A DNA stretch of 64,000 nucleotides from Alkanindiges hydrocarboniclasticus (lineage in GTDB: Bacteria > Pseudomonadota > Gammaproteobacteria > Pseudomonadales > Moraxellaceae), in assembly GCF_001982605.1 (NCBI RefSeq), contig NZ_MLCN01000008.1:234560-298559 (forward strand), read 5' to 3'. Shown in pieces: positions 37,099 through 46,433 of the stretch. A program made the position numbers and the translations under genes. Positions within the stretch are counted from its first letter, which is position 1; each line of letters starts with the position of its first letter. The notes under the pieces were generated by a model. That model was not told the origin of the DNA, ran no database searches, and was given only the letters and a program-made list of their open reading frames with translations.

Positions 37099-40002
37099 TC
37101 ATGAGCGTGCTGTGGTCATAAAATGGTCAAGCGAATAGGCATGTTGCAGGAACTGCGTGGCATCTGTCGAACTAAGCGGCTTGCTGATCAGATAGCCTTG
37201 TAATACATCACAGCCTTCATTGATCAGGAAGTTGGCATGGGCTTCAGTTTCCACACCTTCTGCCACCACTTCCATGTTTAGTGAGTGCCCCATGGCCAGA
37301 ATAGCCCTGACAATGGCTTCCTGATGACAGTGTGCCCCAATTTTAGACACAAATGAGCGGTCAATCTTAAGCACATCAATGGGGTACTGACCCAGATAGG
37401 AGAGCGAGGAGTAGCCTGTCCCAAAGTCATCCAGTGCAATGGTAATGCCACGTGCCTTAAGTTGCTGCAATACATCACTGGCCACTTCGGAATCATCCAT
37501 CAGGGAAGACTCGGTAATTTCCAGCTCCAGCGAACTTGGACTAATCTGGTAAGTACTAAGGATATCGTCTATTTCATCAATCAGGTTGCCGCGCTGAATT
37601 TGTTGCGCCACCACGTTGACCGAAATCTTGATGTCATGGAAGCCCAGCGCCAGCCATGCCTTGATTTGCTGGCAGGTTTTTTTCAGGACCACTTCACCAA
37701 TGTTGGAAATCAGGCTGGTTTCTTCAGCCAAAGGAATAAACTGGATTGGCGGCACCAGTCCATGTTCCGGATGCTGCCAGCGCACCAGTGCTTCAAAGCT
37801 GGTAATTTTACCGGTGGCAACATTAATCTTGGGTTGATAATACACCACAAATTCATCATTAATTAATGCCTTGCGCAGGGCATTTTCAAGGTTAACCCGG
37901 TTGCTGGCTGGAACACGCTCATCCTTGGTATAAAAGCGCGCTGTATTGCCACCCAGCCGTTTGGCTTCCTGCAAGGCTTTTTCGGCATGGTTGGATAGGC
38001 TGTCAACCTGACGGCCATGTTCCGGATACATGGCAATCCCGATTGACAGGGTTACAATCAGTTCCTGATCCTGCACCGTAAAGGGCTGCTCAAACGCATG
38101 CATGATTTTTTTGCACTGTGACTTAACGTCAGAATTTCTAAAGCGGGTACTTTCATAAATAATTGCAAAATCATCGCCACCCAGACGCGCTACCATAATG
38201 GAATCACTACTGAGGGTACGCAGGCGCTTGGCCACCTGTTGCAGCAAAACATCGCCGCCATCATTTTGTAGCGAATCATTTAAAAAGCGGAAACGGTCAA
38301 TGTTAAGGCGCATCAGCGCAAATTTTTCTTTCTTGTCATGGCTGCCAATCATGAGCTGGTGCAACTGGGTTTTAAACAGGTTGCGATTGGGCAGGTCGGT
38401 CAGGGCATCATAGTTGGACAGGTACGACAGGCGACGCTCATCGTTTTTGCGCTGGGTCAGGTCAGATAAAATGCCAATATAGTGGGTAATACGATCATTT
38501 TCATTCTTGATGGAATTAATGTGAATCCATAGCGGCAACTCTTCACCCTTGGAATCGCGTTCAACAATTTCGCCTTCAAATTCGCCAGTGTGCATTAGTG
38601 ATTTCAGAATTTCTGCATGTTGCTTCTGGATTTTTTCACCATGATGCTGATAGCTAAATACATGACTACCAATAAAATAGTCACGCGGCAGGCCCATGAT
38701 TTCCTCAAAACGCGGGTTAGTGTCCAGATAGTGCAGTTTACTGTCCAGAATAAAAATCCCTTCAGCCGCACGTTCAAATACACTGGCAGACAGTTTTAGG
38801 CGTTCGGCCACTAATTTTTCATCATTGATGTTACGGCGGATACCCACCATGCGTAGCGGTTGCTGGTTTTTAGGGTCACGCTGGATTACGCGGCCCATGT
38901 CATGCACCCACACCCAGTAGCCTTTTTTATGACGAATACGGTACACGCTTTCGTAGCGGTCACTGTGGTTGCGCAAATGAGTGGAAATTGCTGCACGTAC
39001 CTTGGGAAAATCTTCCGGATGAATCAGGCGACGGATATTGCCGCTGTAATCATTAATTTCTTCATTCTGGTAACCCAGAATCTGGTCAAAGTTGGTGGTC
39101 TGGATGGTTCTGCTTTTAATATCCCAGTCCCAGCTGCCAATACCAGCGGTCTGGTGCGCCATCTCTAAACTTTGCTTGGAGCGCTCAAGGCTTGAGTTAA
39201 TTTGCTGAATGTCAAAGGTGCGTTCACGGACTTTTTCTTCAAGGCGCTGATTGGTTTGCTGGAGTTTCCATTCAACCGCACGGCGCTCCAGCATTTCCTG
39301 TTCCAGTTGCTGATAGGCCTGCTCGGTAATGCTACGCTGGTGTTCAGCATGCTCAACCAGATTGTCATTGCGAATGACCAGCCAGGTTAATCGGTCACGG
39401 GTCTTGTACAGGTGGTGACCACAGAACAGCATAAACAGTATATAAATGTCATTAATCAGGTAAAACGGATCATTGAGTGAAAAACTGGGCCAGTTGCTCA
39501 GCTGCATGGTCAAAATTGGCGCCATGCTGGTGAGGACCAGTAAATAAAAACAGCGAATACGGATGGTCAGGCTGATCAGACCGAGCACATGCGCAAAAAC
39601 TACAATGGTGCCAAATACATAAAAGTTGGGTTCAAGCGGGTTGCTATGGGGAACGTTAATGAGTTCCAGTCCCATAATAATCTGGCCAAAGGCAAAAATT
39701 AGACCAAAGATAAACGAATTGATTTGCAGGTATAAGTCAGCAAATGCGGCCTTTAGCTTATAGGTTTTGGCATTAAGCTGAACATTGATAATGGCTGATA
39801 GTGCCACCAGCAGGGTAGAAACCATGCACCATGTGGTGAGGTAATTGTAATTAACCAGTGATGATTGTTTATAAAACAGGTAAGTAATAAGAATAAGGCC
39901 TACAGCGCCCAATAGTTGCAGGTTTTGCTGCTGCTGGGTTTCTGTAATCTGCATATTAAAAATACGCTGATAGAGATCCTTGTCGAGGCGCTGTTCAATC
40001 AT
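37099..40002 (-). CDS. Membrane PAS-GGDEF-EAL cyclic-di-GMP protein
   Basis: A 967-residue signalling protein for c-di-GMP turnover. The N-terminus has five or six membrane helices (about residues 28-200). A coiled coil follows (EQAYQQLEQEMLERRAVEWK), then two PAS/PAC domains (SWDWDIKSRTIQTTNF; RAAEGIFILDSKLHYLDTNP). The GGDEF domain has GGDDF (near residue 610) instead of GG[DE]EF and no RxxD inhibitory site just upstream. The EAL domain looks fully active: SFEALVRWQHPE, NVVAQQIQ, LEITESSLMDD, LDDFGTGYSSLSYL, DVLKIDRSFV, VVAEGVETE, QGYLISKP. Net activity is probably c-di-GMP breakdown; ligand and output unknown. Transcribed alone. Confidence 0.93.
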   Translation of the reverse strand: MIEQRLDKDLYQRIFNMQITETQQQQNLQLLGAVGLILITYLFYKQSSLVNYNYLTTWCMVSTLLVALSAIINVQLNAKTYKLKAAFADLYLQINSFIFGLIFAFGQIIMGLELINVPHSNPLEPNFYVFGTIVVFAHVLGLISLTIRIRCFYLLVLTSMAPILTMQLSNWPSFSLNDPFYLINDIYILFMLFCGHHLYKTRDRLTWLVIRNDNLVEHAEHQRSITEQAYQQLEQEMLERRAVEWKLQQTNQRLEEKVRERTFDIQQINSSLERSKQSLEMAHQTAGIGSWDWDIKSRTIQTTNFDQILGYQNEEINDYSGNIRRLIHPEDFPKVRAAISTHLRNHSDRYESVYRIRHKKGYWVWVHDMGRVIQRDPKNQQPLRMVGIRRNINDEKLVAERLKLSASVFERAAEGIFILDSKLHYLDTNPRFEEIMGLPRDYFIGSHVFSYQHHGEKIQKQHAEILKSLMHTGEFEGEIVERDSKGEELPLWIHINSIKNENDRITHYIGILSDLTQRKNDERRLSYLSNYDALTDLPNRNLFKTQLHQLMIGSHDKKEKFALMRLNIDRFRFLNDSLQNDGGDVLLQQVAKRLRTLSSDSIMVARLGGDDFAIIYESTRFRNSDVKSQCKKIMHAFEQPFTVQDQELIVTLSIGIAMYPEHGRQVDSLSNHAEKALQEAKRLGGNTARFYTKDERVPASNRVNLENALRKALINDEFVVYYQPKINVATGKITSFEALVRWQHPEHGLVPPIQFIPLAEETSLISNIGEVVLKKTCQQIKAWLALGFHDIKISVNVVAQQIQRGNLIDEIDDILSTYQISPSSLELEITESSLMDDSEVASDVLQQLKARGITIALDDFGTGYSSLSYLGQYPIDVLKIDRSFVSKIGAHCHQEAIVRAILAMGHSLNMEVVAEGVETEAHANFLINEGCDVLQGYLISKPLSSTDATQFLQHAYSLDHFMTTARS

Positions 40003-40234
40003 CCTGATTAAGCTCCACGCATTCCTACTGGTCTAACGGATGATTTATCTAAAACTGGGGTTGCTGGCGCTGACTTAAACATGTTTATCCTAAATAGTGC
40101 TTCTTGATTTTGAACGCGATAACGAACAGATCAATTTCTGGTAATCCCTACCATACCGCCTGACTATAACATAGCTTGTTGATTAACGAACTTCAATCAT
40201 TATGCCCATAAAGTCTTCGCAAATGATGTAATTT

Positions 40235-40978
40235 TTAAAAAAGATCCGTGTGTTTGCAGGAAGAATAAGCAAATAAAAGCGCGGACATAGCAACCACTGG
40301 CGCTGTTTCGGTTCTTAAAATTCGTTCACCCAGTGTCCAGCATTCAAAATTATTTGAACTGGCCAGTTCGATCTCTGCGGCACTTAAACCGCCTTCTGGC
40401 CCAACCAGCAAATACAATGACTGTGGAAATGGCGCAGTAAAACTCACAGGCTGGCGTGCTGGGGCCAATACCAGTTTACGCCCATCTACGGATTCAAGCC
40501 GGGTTAGCCAGTCTTCCAGCGAGAGTGGGGGCAAAATAGCAGGCACACGATTCAGGCCGCATTGTTCACACGCTGCAATGGCCACTTGTTGCCAGTGTTC
40601 AATTTTTTTTTGGTCACGCTCGTATTTCAGGCGCATTTCGCAGCGCTCACTGACCAGCAGTTGTATGGCATGAACGCCAAGCTCGGTGGCTTTCTGGATG
40701 GCATAGTCCATACGGTCGCCTTTGCTCATGACCTGACCCAGTGTAACCTGATAATCCGGCGTGCGATCCTGCCCATCAAACTGCTGCAAAACCACACTGG
40801 CTGTTTTTTTCTGGATATCAGTGAGCGTGGCGGTATATTCACCGCCCTGACCATTAAACAGCACAGCCTGTTCACCGGTTTGTGCGCGCAGCACCCGCAC
40901 CCAGTGATGAAACACGTTTTCAGGCAGGATTAATGTTTCATTCAGGTTTAAAGGAACATCCACATAAAAACGGGTCAT
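40235..40978 (-). CDS. rsmE: 16S rRNA m3U1498 methyltransferase RsmE
   Basis: Methylates N3 of U1498 in 16S rRNA. A 247-residue SPOUT-family protein. N-terminal PUA-like domain (LPENVFHHWVRVLRAQTGEQ), then the knot with VLAPARQP, YLLVGPEGGLSAAEIELA and WTLGERILRTETAPVVAM, the RsmE signatures. It lies 67 bases after bioA on the minus strand without a visible terminator between, so it may end the metF-orf-bioA-rsmE run. Confidence 0.95.
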   Translation of the reverse strand: MTRFYVDVPLNLNETLILPENVFHHWVRVLRAQTGEQAVLFNGQGGEYTATLTDIQKKTASVVLQQFDGQDRTPDYQVTLGQVMSKGDRMDYAIQKATELGVHAIQLLVSERCEMRLKYERDQKKIEHWQQVAIAACEQCGLNRVPAILPPLSLEDWLTRLESVDGRKLVLAPARQPVSFTAPFPQSLYLLVGPEGGLSAAEIELASSNNFECWTLGERILRTETAPVVAMSALLFAYSSCKHTDLF

Positions 40979-41045
40979 AAATGCTCTGCTTAATAGTTAA
41001 TTCGTTTGCGACTGGGTCAGGCTGCCAAAACCAGATCGTTGAAAA

Positions 41046-42440
41046 TCAGGGAAGATTCAGGCCGGAGTGCAACATATGGTGGGTGCCTGTTGCAACAGGC
41101 TGGCTAATGGCCCAGTTAATTGCATGGATCGTTATTTCAAACATCTGGTTAATTTCATCGGCAGTTATACAGTAGGGCGGAATAAAGTACACATGATTGC
41201 CAATCGGGCGAATCAGTAAGCCGTGTTGCAGGGCATATTGTGCCATCAGGCGGGCGCGCTGCTGTGTTGCCGGATAAGACAGGCCATCTGGTTGTACTAG
41301 ATCAAAGGCGGCAATCATGCCAGTTTGCCGGCAGTTTGCTACATTGGGGTGCTTGCCTAGTTCAGCCAGCTTGTGCTTAAACTGCTGTATATGCTGCTGG
41401 TTTTTTTGTAGGGTGTTTTCCTGCTCAAAAATAGCCAGAGAGGCGAGTGCCGCACGGGCCGCCAGTGGATTACCGGTAAAGCTGTGCGAATGCAAAAAGC
41501 CCTTGGCCACGTCCGGACTATAAAATACCTGATACACCTCATCGGTGGTCATCACACATGACATGGGCAAATAGCCAGCAGTTAACCCCTTCGACAGGCA
41601 TAAAAAATCAGGGCAAATGCCTGCCTGCTCATGGGCAAACAAGGTGCCGGTACGGCCAAACCCAACTGCAATTTCATCCAGTATTAAATGAATCTGGTAT
41701 TCATCACACAATTGCCGTAACCAGCTTAGGTAAACTGGCGGATACATTTTCATGCCCGCTGCACCCTGTACCAGCGGTTCGACAATAATGGCGCAAATGC
41801 GCTGCTGGTTTTCTTCAACTAGGATTTTAAGCTGGACAAAGCGCTGTAACAGGAAATCTTCATCAGACTGGTCATGTTCTTTTAGGGATAGGTCTGGCGT
41901 AGGTGCACGCAAATGCTGAATCAGTAACGGCCGGTACTGGCTGGAAAACAGCGGAATGTCTGTCACACTCAGGCTGCCCAGTGTTTCGCCATGGTAACCG
42001 TTTTCTAGGGAGATAAAAGTATTGCGTTCAGGTTTGCCTGATTGCTGCTCCGTGGTCTGATGCCAAAACTGCAAGCTCATTTTCAAGGCCACTTCTACGG
42101 CTGCCGAACCGCTATCGGCAAAGAAACAGCGCGTAAGTGGCGCAGGTGTGGCATCAACCAGCTTGGCCGCCAGTTGTTCAATGGGGCTATGGGTAAATCC
42201 CGCCAGAATCACCTGTTCAAACTGTTGCAGCTGATCGGTAATGGCTGCATTAATCGCCGGATGACTATGCCCATGCAAATTGACCCACCATGAGCTAATG
42301 CCATCCAGCACTGGCTGCCCATTGTCCAGATACAGATAAGCACCCTTGGCGCGGGTAATACGCGGCACCGGATTGGCATCGTGCTGATACATCTGGGTAC
42401 AGGGATGCCACAATGCAGAAGTTCGTGCAGAAGCATGCAT
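41046..42440 (-). CDS. bioA: Adenosylmethionine-8-amino-7-oxononanoate aminotransferase
   Basis: PLP aminotransferase of biotin synthesis that uses S-adenosylmethionine as amino donor to make 7,8-diaminopelargonate. A 464-residue protein. BioA features: LWHPCTQMYQH at the start, DGISSWWVNLHGHSHP, FADSGSAAVEVALKM, the PLP-phenolate Asp in LILDEIAVGFGRTG and the Schiff-base Lys in CLSKGLTAGYLPMS. It is on the minus strand 19 bases downstream of a small membrane-protein gene. Other bio genes are not in the window, so the pathway is split, as in Acinetobacter relatives. Confidence 0.96.
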   Translation of the reverse strand: MHASARTSALWHPCTQMYQHDANPVPRITRAKGAYLYLDNGQPVLDGISSWWVNLHGHSHPAINAAITDQLQQFEQVILAGFTHSPIEQLAAKLVDATPAPLTRCFFADSGSAAVEVALKMSLQFWHQTTEQQSGKPERNTFISLENGYHGETLGSLSVTDIPLFSSQYRPLLIQHLRAPTPDLSLKEHDQSDEDFLLQRFVQLKILVEENQQRICAIIVEPLVQGAAGMKMYPPVYLSWLRQLCDEYQIHLILDEIAVGFGRTGTLFAHEQAGICPDFLCLSKGLTAGYLPMSCVMTTDEVYQVFYSPDVAKGFLHSHSFTGNPLAARAALASLAIFEQENTLQKNQQHIQQFKHKLAELGKHPNVANCRQTGMIAAFDLVQPDGLSYPATQQRARLMAQYALQHGLLIRPIGNHVYFIPPYCITADEINQMFEITIHAINWAISQPVATGTHHMLHSGLNLP

Positions 42441-42459
42441 AACAAGTCTTTTCGTAAAA

Positions 42460-42813
42460 TTAAAGTTTGAAAAAATGATGGGCTGATTTACGCATTGATT
42501 GCATCAATAGGTACTGAATTTTTTGGGCAAATATGGCATATAACAGCAGGGCCAATGCCAGACTCAACCATAGCAGAGAATTTGCCAAAGGAGATAAATG
42601 GCTTGCAGCAATCTTATAAAAAATAAGCAGCGCCACCAGTACAGCCAACAACCGAATGCTGCGCAGTAACTGGTTTGTCAGCAGTCCAATGCCCAGCACC
42701 ACCATAACAAAACCGGGCAGTACGATCATCAGCATCATGAGCAATAAACCAAATATCATCAAGGTAATGCCGCATATAAGCCACAAGACCTTGAGAATAC
42801 TTAAAAGGCGCAT
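42460..42813 (-). CDS. Small membrane protein of unknown function
   Basis: A 117-residue, very hydrophobic protein with about four membrane helices: residues 8-30 (VLWLICGITLMIFGLLLMML), 28-48, 55-72 (SIRLLAVLVALLIFYKIA) and 78-98 (LLWLSLALALLLYAIFAQ). The C-terminus is basic (QSMRKSAHHFFKL). It is spaced 19 bases from both metF upstream and bioA downstream, so it is probably co-transcribed with them. No family is recognised; no link to folate or biotin can be read from it. Confidence 0.65.
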   Translation of the reverse strand: MRLLSILKVLWLICGITLMIFGLLLMMLMIVLPGFVMVVLGIGLLTNQLLRSIRLLAVLVALLIFYKIAASHLSPLANSLLWLSLALALLLYAIFAQKIQYLLMQSMRKSAHHFFKL

Positions 42814-42832
42814 TGAGTCGGTTGGCCCGGTG

Positions 42833-43663
42833 TTAAGCCAAGCCCAGATCCTTCACCAGTTGACGGTTTGGTTCAGTCTGGTTCATGGTGTAAAAATGCA
42901 ATGCAGGCGCACCGCCTTCAATCAGGCGCTGGCATAGCTTAACCACCACATCATGGCCAAACGCACGAATGCTGGCACTATCATCACCGTAGGTTGCCAG
43001 TTGCTTGCGAATCCAGCGTGGAATTTCAGCACCAGTTGAATCAGCAAAACGGATCAGGTTGCTGGCATTGGTAATGGGCATAATGCCGGGAATGATTGGC
43101 GTATCAATGCCCAGTTGTCGAATGCGGTCAATAAAATAAAAATAACTGTCTGCATTAAAGAAAAACTGGGTAATGGCAGCATTGGCACCTGCACGAACCT
43201 TGCCGGCAAAGCGCTCGATGTCCTGATCAAAGCTGGACGCTTGCGGATGCATTTCTGGATAAGCAGCCACTTCAATATGAAAATAATCCCCAGAATGATC
43301 GCGGATAAAACGCACCAGATCAGTGGCATAAGGCAGTTCGCCCAAGCCAACCTGACCAGATGGCAAATCACCCCGCAGTGCCACCAGACGGTTAATGCCT
43401 TTGGCCTTATAAATGTCCAGCAGTTCAGCAATGCGTGCCTTATCATCACCAATACAGGACAGGTGAGGCGCTACAGGCGCACCCTGACCATGCAATGCAT
43501 CAATCGTGGACAAGGTACGTTCACGGGTAGAACCACCAGCACCATAGGTGACTGAAAAATATTGTGGATTAAGCTGCTGAAGCTCCTGGTGTACCACAAC
43601 TAGTTTTTCTGCACCCACATCAGTTTTGGGCGGGAAAAACTCAAAAGAAATTGAAGTTGCCAT
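42833..43663 (-). CDS. metF: 5,10-methylenetetrahydrofolate reductase
   Basis: FAD enzyme that reduces methylene-THF to methyl-THF for methionine synthesis. A 276-residue TIM-barrel protein of bacterial MetF length. Motifs: ISFEFFPPKTDVGAEKL at the start, FSVTYGAGGSTRERTLSTI, RLVALRGDLPSG, FHIEVAAYPEMHPQA, AITQFFFNADSYFYFIDR and PGIMPITN. It lies downstream of ahcY but is separated from it by a strong terminator, so it has its own promoter in the 85-base gap. Its job complements AhcY in the activated-methyl cycle. Confidence 0.96.
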   Translation of the reverse strand: MATSISFEFFPPKTDVGAEKLVVVHQELQQLNPQYFSVTYGAGGSTRERTLSTIDALHGQGAPVAPHLSCIGDDKARIAELLDIYKAKGINRLVALRGDLPSGQVGLGELPYATDLVRFIRDHSGDYFHIEVAAYPEMHPQASSFDQDIERFAGKVRAGANAAITQFFFNADSYFYFIDRIRQLGIDTPIIPGIMPITNASNLIRFADSTGAEIPRWIRKQLATYGDDSASIRAFGHDVVVKLCQRLIEGGAPALHFYTMNQTEPNRQLVKDLGLA

Positions 43664-43696
43664 GTCAAAACCATTGATAAAATAAATACGGATTTT

Positions 43697-43731
43697 AAAA
43701 AACCGCCAGAGATCAAAATACTGCTGGCGGC
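43697..43731 (-). terminator. Rho-independent terminator of ahcY
   Basis: CCGCCAG/CTGGCGG stem (43704-43710, 43725-43731). On the minus strand it is followed by TTTTTTAAAA. It lies 17 bases after the ahcY stop and before metF. Confidence 0.92.
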
Positions 43732-43747
43732 ATGCTATCTTTAAAAA

Positions 43748-45157
43748 TTAGTACTTATAGCTATCAGTTTTAAATGGCCCTTCCACAGGAACGCCCAGAT
43801 AATCAGCTTGTGACTGGGTCAGCTGGGTTAGTACACCGCCAAAACCTGCAACCATGGCAGCCGCTACTTCTTCATCCAGTTTTTTAGGCAGAACTTCTAC
43901 CCGGATATGGCTGGCTTTCTGATCAGCTGGCAAGTCAGCAAATTTTTCCTTATAAAGGTGCATTTGCGCCAATACCTGATTGGCAAACGAACCATCCATA
44001 ATGCGGGAAGGGTGACCGGTTGCATTACCCAGATTCACCAGACGGCCTTCAGACAACAGGATTAAGTAGTCATCACTGGCATCAGAGCGGAATACCTGAT
44101 GCACCTGTGGCTTCACTTCGTCCCAGCGGTAGTTGTTACGCAAATAAGCTGTATCAATTTCGGTATCGAAGTGACCAATGTTGCACACCACAGCCCCTTT
44201 TTTCAGGGTATTTAGCATGGCACTATCGCATACCTTGTCGTTACCAGTGGTAGTGACAATCAGATCAGTTGAACCCAGCAAGGCCTGGTTAATATCTGCT
44301 TCTTTACCCGTAACAACACCATTATTGTAGGGAGAAACCACCTCATAACCATCCATACAGGCTTGCATGGCGCAAATCGGATCAACTTCAGATACACGGA
44401 CAATCATGCCTTCCTGACGCAGTGATTGCGCAGAGCCTTTGCCCACATCGCCATAACCAATTACCAGCGCACGACGACCAGACAACAGCATGTCGGTAGC
44501 ACGCTTAATGGCATCGTTCAGGGAGTGACGGCAGCCGTATTTGTTGTCATTCTTGGATTTGGTGACAGAGTCATTCACATTAATGGCCGGTACTTTTAAT
44601 GAACCTGCATGATGCATTTCAATTAGACGCATTACACCAGTGGTGGTTTCCTCAGTGACACCGTGAATGTTGTCCAGCAGCTGCGGATATTTTTTATGGA
44701 TTAAACCGGTCAGGTCGCCACCATCATCCAGAATCATGTTGGCTGGCCATAACTCATCCGTGCCATTCACATGAATCTGTTGTTCCAGACACCATTCATA
44801 CTCGGCTTCAGTTTCACCTTTCCAGGCAAATACCGGCACACCACTGGCCGCAATAGCTGCTGCAGCATGATCCTGAGTTGAAAAAATATTGCAGGACGTC
44901 CAGCGTACTTCAGCACCCAGATCAATCAGGGTTTCAATGAGCACTGCGGTCTGAATAGTCATGTGAATGCAGCCCAGAATCTTGGCACCAGCCAGTGGTT
45001 TTTCACTGGCATAGCGACGGCGCAGGCCCATCAGCGCTGGCATTTCTGCTTCGGCCAGCGAGATTTCCTTACGACCAAAGTCGGCTAGACTAATATCAGC
45101 AACTTTATAATCAGTAAATCCGGAGGTATTTTGAATAGACGCACTAACCGCGTTCAT
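43748..45157 (-). CDS. ahcY: Adenosylhomocysteinase (SAH hydrolase)
   Basis: Splits S-adenosylhomocysteine into adenosine and homocysteine, removing an inhibitor of methyltransferases. A 469-residue NAD-dependent protein starting [10 protein letters not shown], where AAGGAG precedes the ATG; the frame to 45178 is rejected. Motifs: [16 protein letters not shown], substrate domain [23 protein letters not shown] site [17 protein letters not shown], and the C-terminal FKTDSYKY whose Lys/Tyr reach the neighbouring subunit. The 5' leader carries an SAH riboswitch, so expression should rise when SAH accumulates. Confidence 0.97.
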   Translation of the reverse strand: MNAVSASIQNTSGFTDYKVADISLADFGRKEISLAEAEMPALMGLRRRYASEKPLAGAKILGCIHMTIQTAVLIETLIDLGAEVRWTSCNIFSTQDHAAAAIAASGVPVFAWKGETEAEYEWCLEQQIHVNGTDELWPANMILDDGGDLTGLIHKKYPQLLDNIHGVTEETTTGVMRLIEMHHAGSLKVPAINVNDSVTKSKNDNKYGCRHSLNDAIKRATDMLLSGRRALVIGYGDVGKGSAQSLRQEGMIVRVSEVDPICAMQACMDGYEVVSPYNNGVVTGKEADINQALLGSTDLIVTTTGNDKVCDSAMLNTLKKGAVVCNIGHFDTEIDTAYLRNNYRWDEVKPQVHQVFRSDASDDYLILLSEGRLVNLGNATGHPSRIMDGSFANQVLAQMHLYKEKFADLPADQKASHIRVEVLPKKLDEEVAAAMVAGFGGVLTQLTQSQADYLGVPVEGPFKTDSYKY

Positions 45158-45184
45158 GAGGGATCTCCTTAAGATCAATCAATT

Positions 45185-45264
45185 CGCGGATGCCGTTCAA
45201 TAAATGACATGCTCGAGCCTGGCAGTATATTACTTTACTGTTGCAGCACCCCTCGAGACCCGCT
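45185..45264 (-). ncRNA. S-adenosylhomocysteine (SAH) riboswitch in the ahcY leader
   Basis: Read on the minus strand, the leader holds the conserved SAH-aptamer blocks in order: GCGG, CGAGGGGUGCUGCAAC, a variable hairpin (ACAGUA...UACUG), GCCAGGCUCGAG, and AACGGCAUCCGC. GCGG at the 5' end pairs with CCGC at the 3' end (P1), and CUCGAG/CUCGAG pairs as P2. The 3' edge lies 27 bases before the ahcY ATG, close to the AAGGAG, so control of translation or nearby termination is plausible. Known SAH riboswitches activate ahcY when SAH is high. Boundaries are approximate. Confidence 0.9.
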
Positions 45265-45600
45265 AATTTTACGCAATTGTTGCAGTGGTTCCAAGACTTA
45301 CAGAAAAAATAAGCAAATAAATAATTTAAAACGAGAGGATTTTGTTAAAAAGCTGAGAAATAAGCACTTTTAAGCCATAATCTTGATACAACGTAACAAA
45401 CACACAGGAATTATGAAGTTTGCTTATAGCTAAAGATAAAAAATAGCTTACTGAAAATTAAACACTTTTTATAAATTGTGTCAAAAGTTTACAGAAACTC
45501 TATAAAAATAATGAATTTGGTGACTGAAATTCTTTTTTAACCTGTGTTTAATAGCACTTGACCGATAGATAGACGTAATAATCCTTTGAGGAGCAATCAT
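45265..45600. other. Divergent intergenic region ahcY / carO
   Basis: 336 A+T-rich bases carrying the ahcY promoter (minus) and the carO promoter and leader (plus). GAGGAG at 45589-45594 is the carO ribosome-binding site. I see no certain -35/-10 pair and no further hairpin. Confidence 0.5.
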
Positions 45601-46323
45601 ATGAAAACTTTACGTGTTTTAGCAGTATCTGCTGCTGTACTTGCAGCGACTAGCCCAGCATTTGCTGATGAAAAAGTAGTAACTGATGAAGGTATTGCTA
45701 CTTTCTCTTTCTTTAAGCCTGCGTCTGTACGTATTGAGGGTGGTACTACTGGTTACGGTGGTGCGATTGCTTACGGTGTAAACCAGTATACTGATCTGGT
45801 GCTGGGTTACAACGGTGGTGATGCTGCTGATCTGGTAGGTGGCGAAGTAAAATATAATGGTGTTGAATACGATCTGGAACAGGACAACAACACTGCTTAT
45901 CTGAATGCTGAAATTCGTCCATTTGGTAACTGGTTCCACGTTGCTTTAGGTACTGCTTACAATGACAATGAGTATAAGGTAAGTACCCGTAACAACCGTG
46001 GCGATATCAAAATTAACGGAACTGAGTTTGATAATGCAACTGCCAATGTCCGTGGCCGTATCAACTACAAAAATGACATCGTTCCTTATATCGGCTTTGG
46101 TGTATCTCCATCAATTACCAGCCGCATTGGCCTGTTTGCTCAGGTAGGTGCATTCTATAATGGTAACCCAGAAGTGCATTTAGACACTGATACGCCATTG
46201 GCACTTGGTAACGATGGTCAAACCCTGCGTGCTGCTCTGGATGAAGAAGAACGCGATATCCGCAATGATGACAAATACAAGTGGATGCCAGTTGGTAAAG
46301 TAGGTTTGAGCTTCCGCTTCTAA
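45601..46323 (+). CDS. carO: CarO-like outer-membrane channel protein
   Basis: A 240-residue eight-stranded-type beta-barrel starting MKTLRVLAVSA after GAGGAG; the signal peptide ends at SPAFA (residue 22). It matches Acinetobacter CarO along its length, including the N-terminal MKxLRVL, VEGGTTGYGGA-like segment (EGGTTGYGGAIAYGVN), LVLGYNGGD, AYLNAEIRPFGNWF, NYKNDIVPYIGFG and the end IRNDDKYKWMPVGKVGLSFRF. CarO passes basic amino acids such as ornithine, and its loss is associated with carbapenem resistance in A. baumannii. CarO is characteristic of Moraxellaceae and is the best taxonomic marker here. Confidence 0.92.
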   Translation: MKTLRVLAVSAAVLAATSPAFADEKVVTDEGIATFSFFKPASVRIEGGTTGYGGAIAYGVNQYTDLVLGYNGGDAADLVGGEVKYNGVEYDLEQDNNTAYLNAEIRPFGNWFHVALGTAYNDNEYKVSTRNNRGDIKINGTEFDNATANVRGRINYKNDIVPYIGFGVSPSITSRIGLFAQVGAFYNGNPEVHLDTDTPLALGNDGQTLRAALDEEERDIRNDDKYKWMPVGKVGLSFRF

Positions 46324-46345
46324 TCTACAGGCCTCCTGTAAAACC

Positions 46346-46373
46346 AAAAAGCAGACTTCGGTCTGCTTTTTTT
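46346..46373. terminator. Bidirectional terminator between carO and cysB
   Basis: AAAAAGCAGAC-TTCG-GTCTGCTTTTTTT: a perfect stem with a TTCG tetraloop, 22 bases after carO and between convergent genes. Confidence 0.93.
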
Positions 46374-46433
46374 ATGGTTTAAACATATAAAGCAATTGAG
46401 TGAGTAGGGTGGTCTAACGCTACAAAGCCCAAG

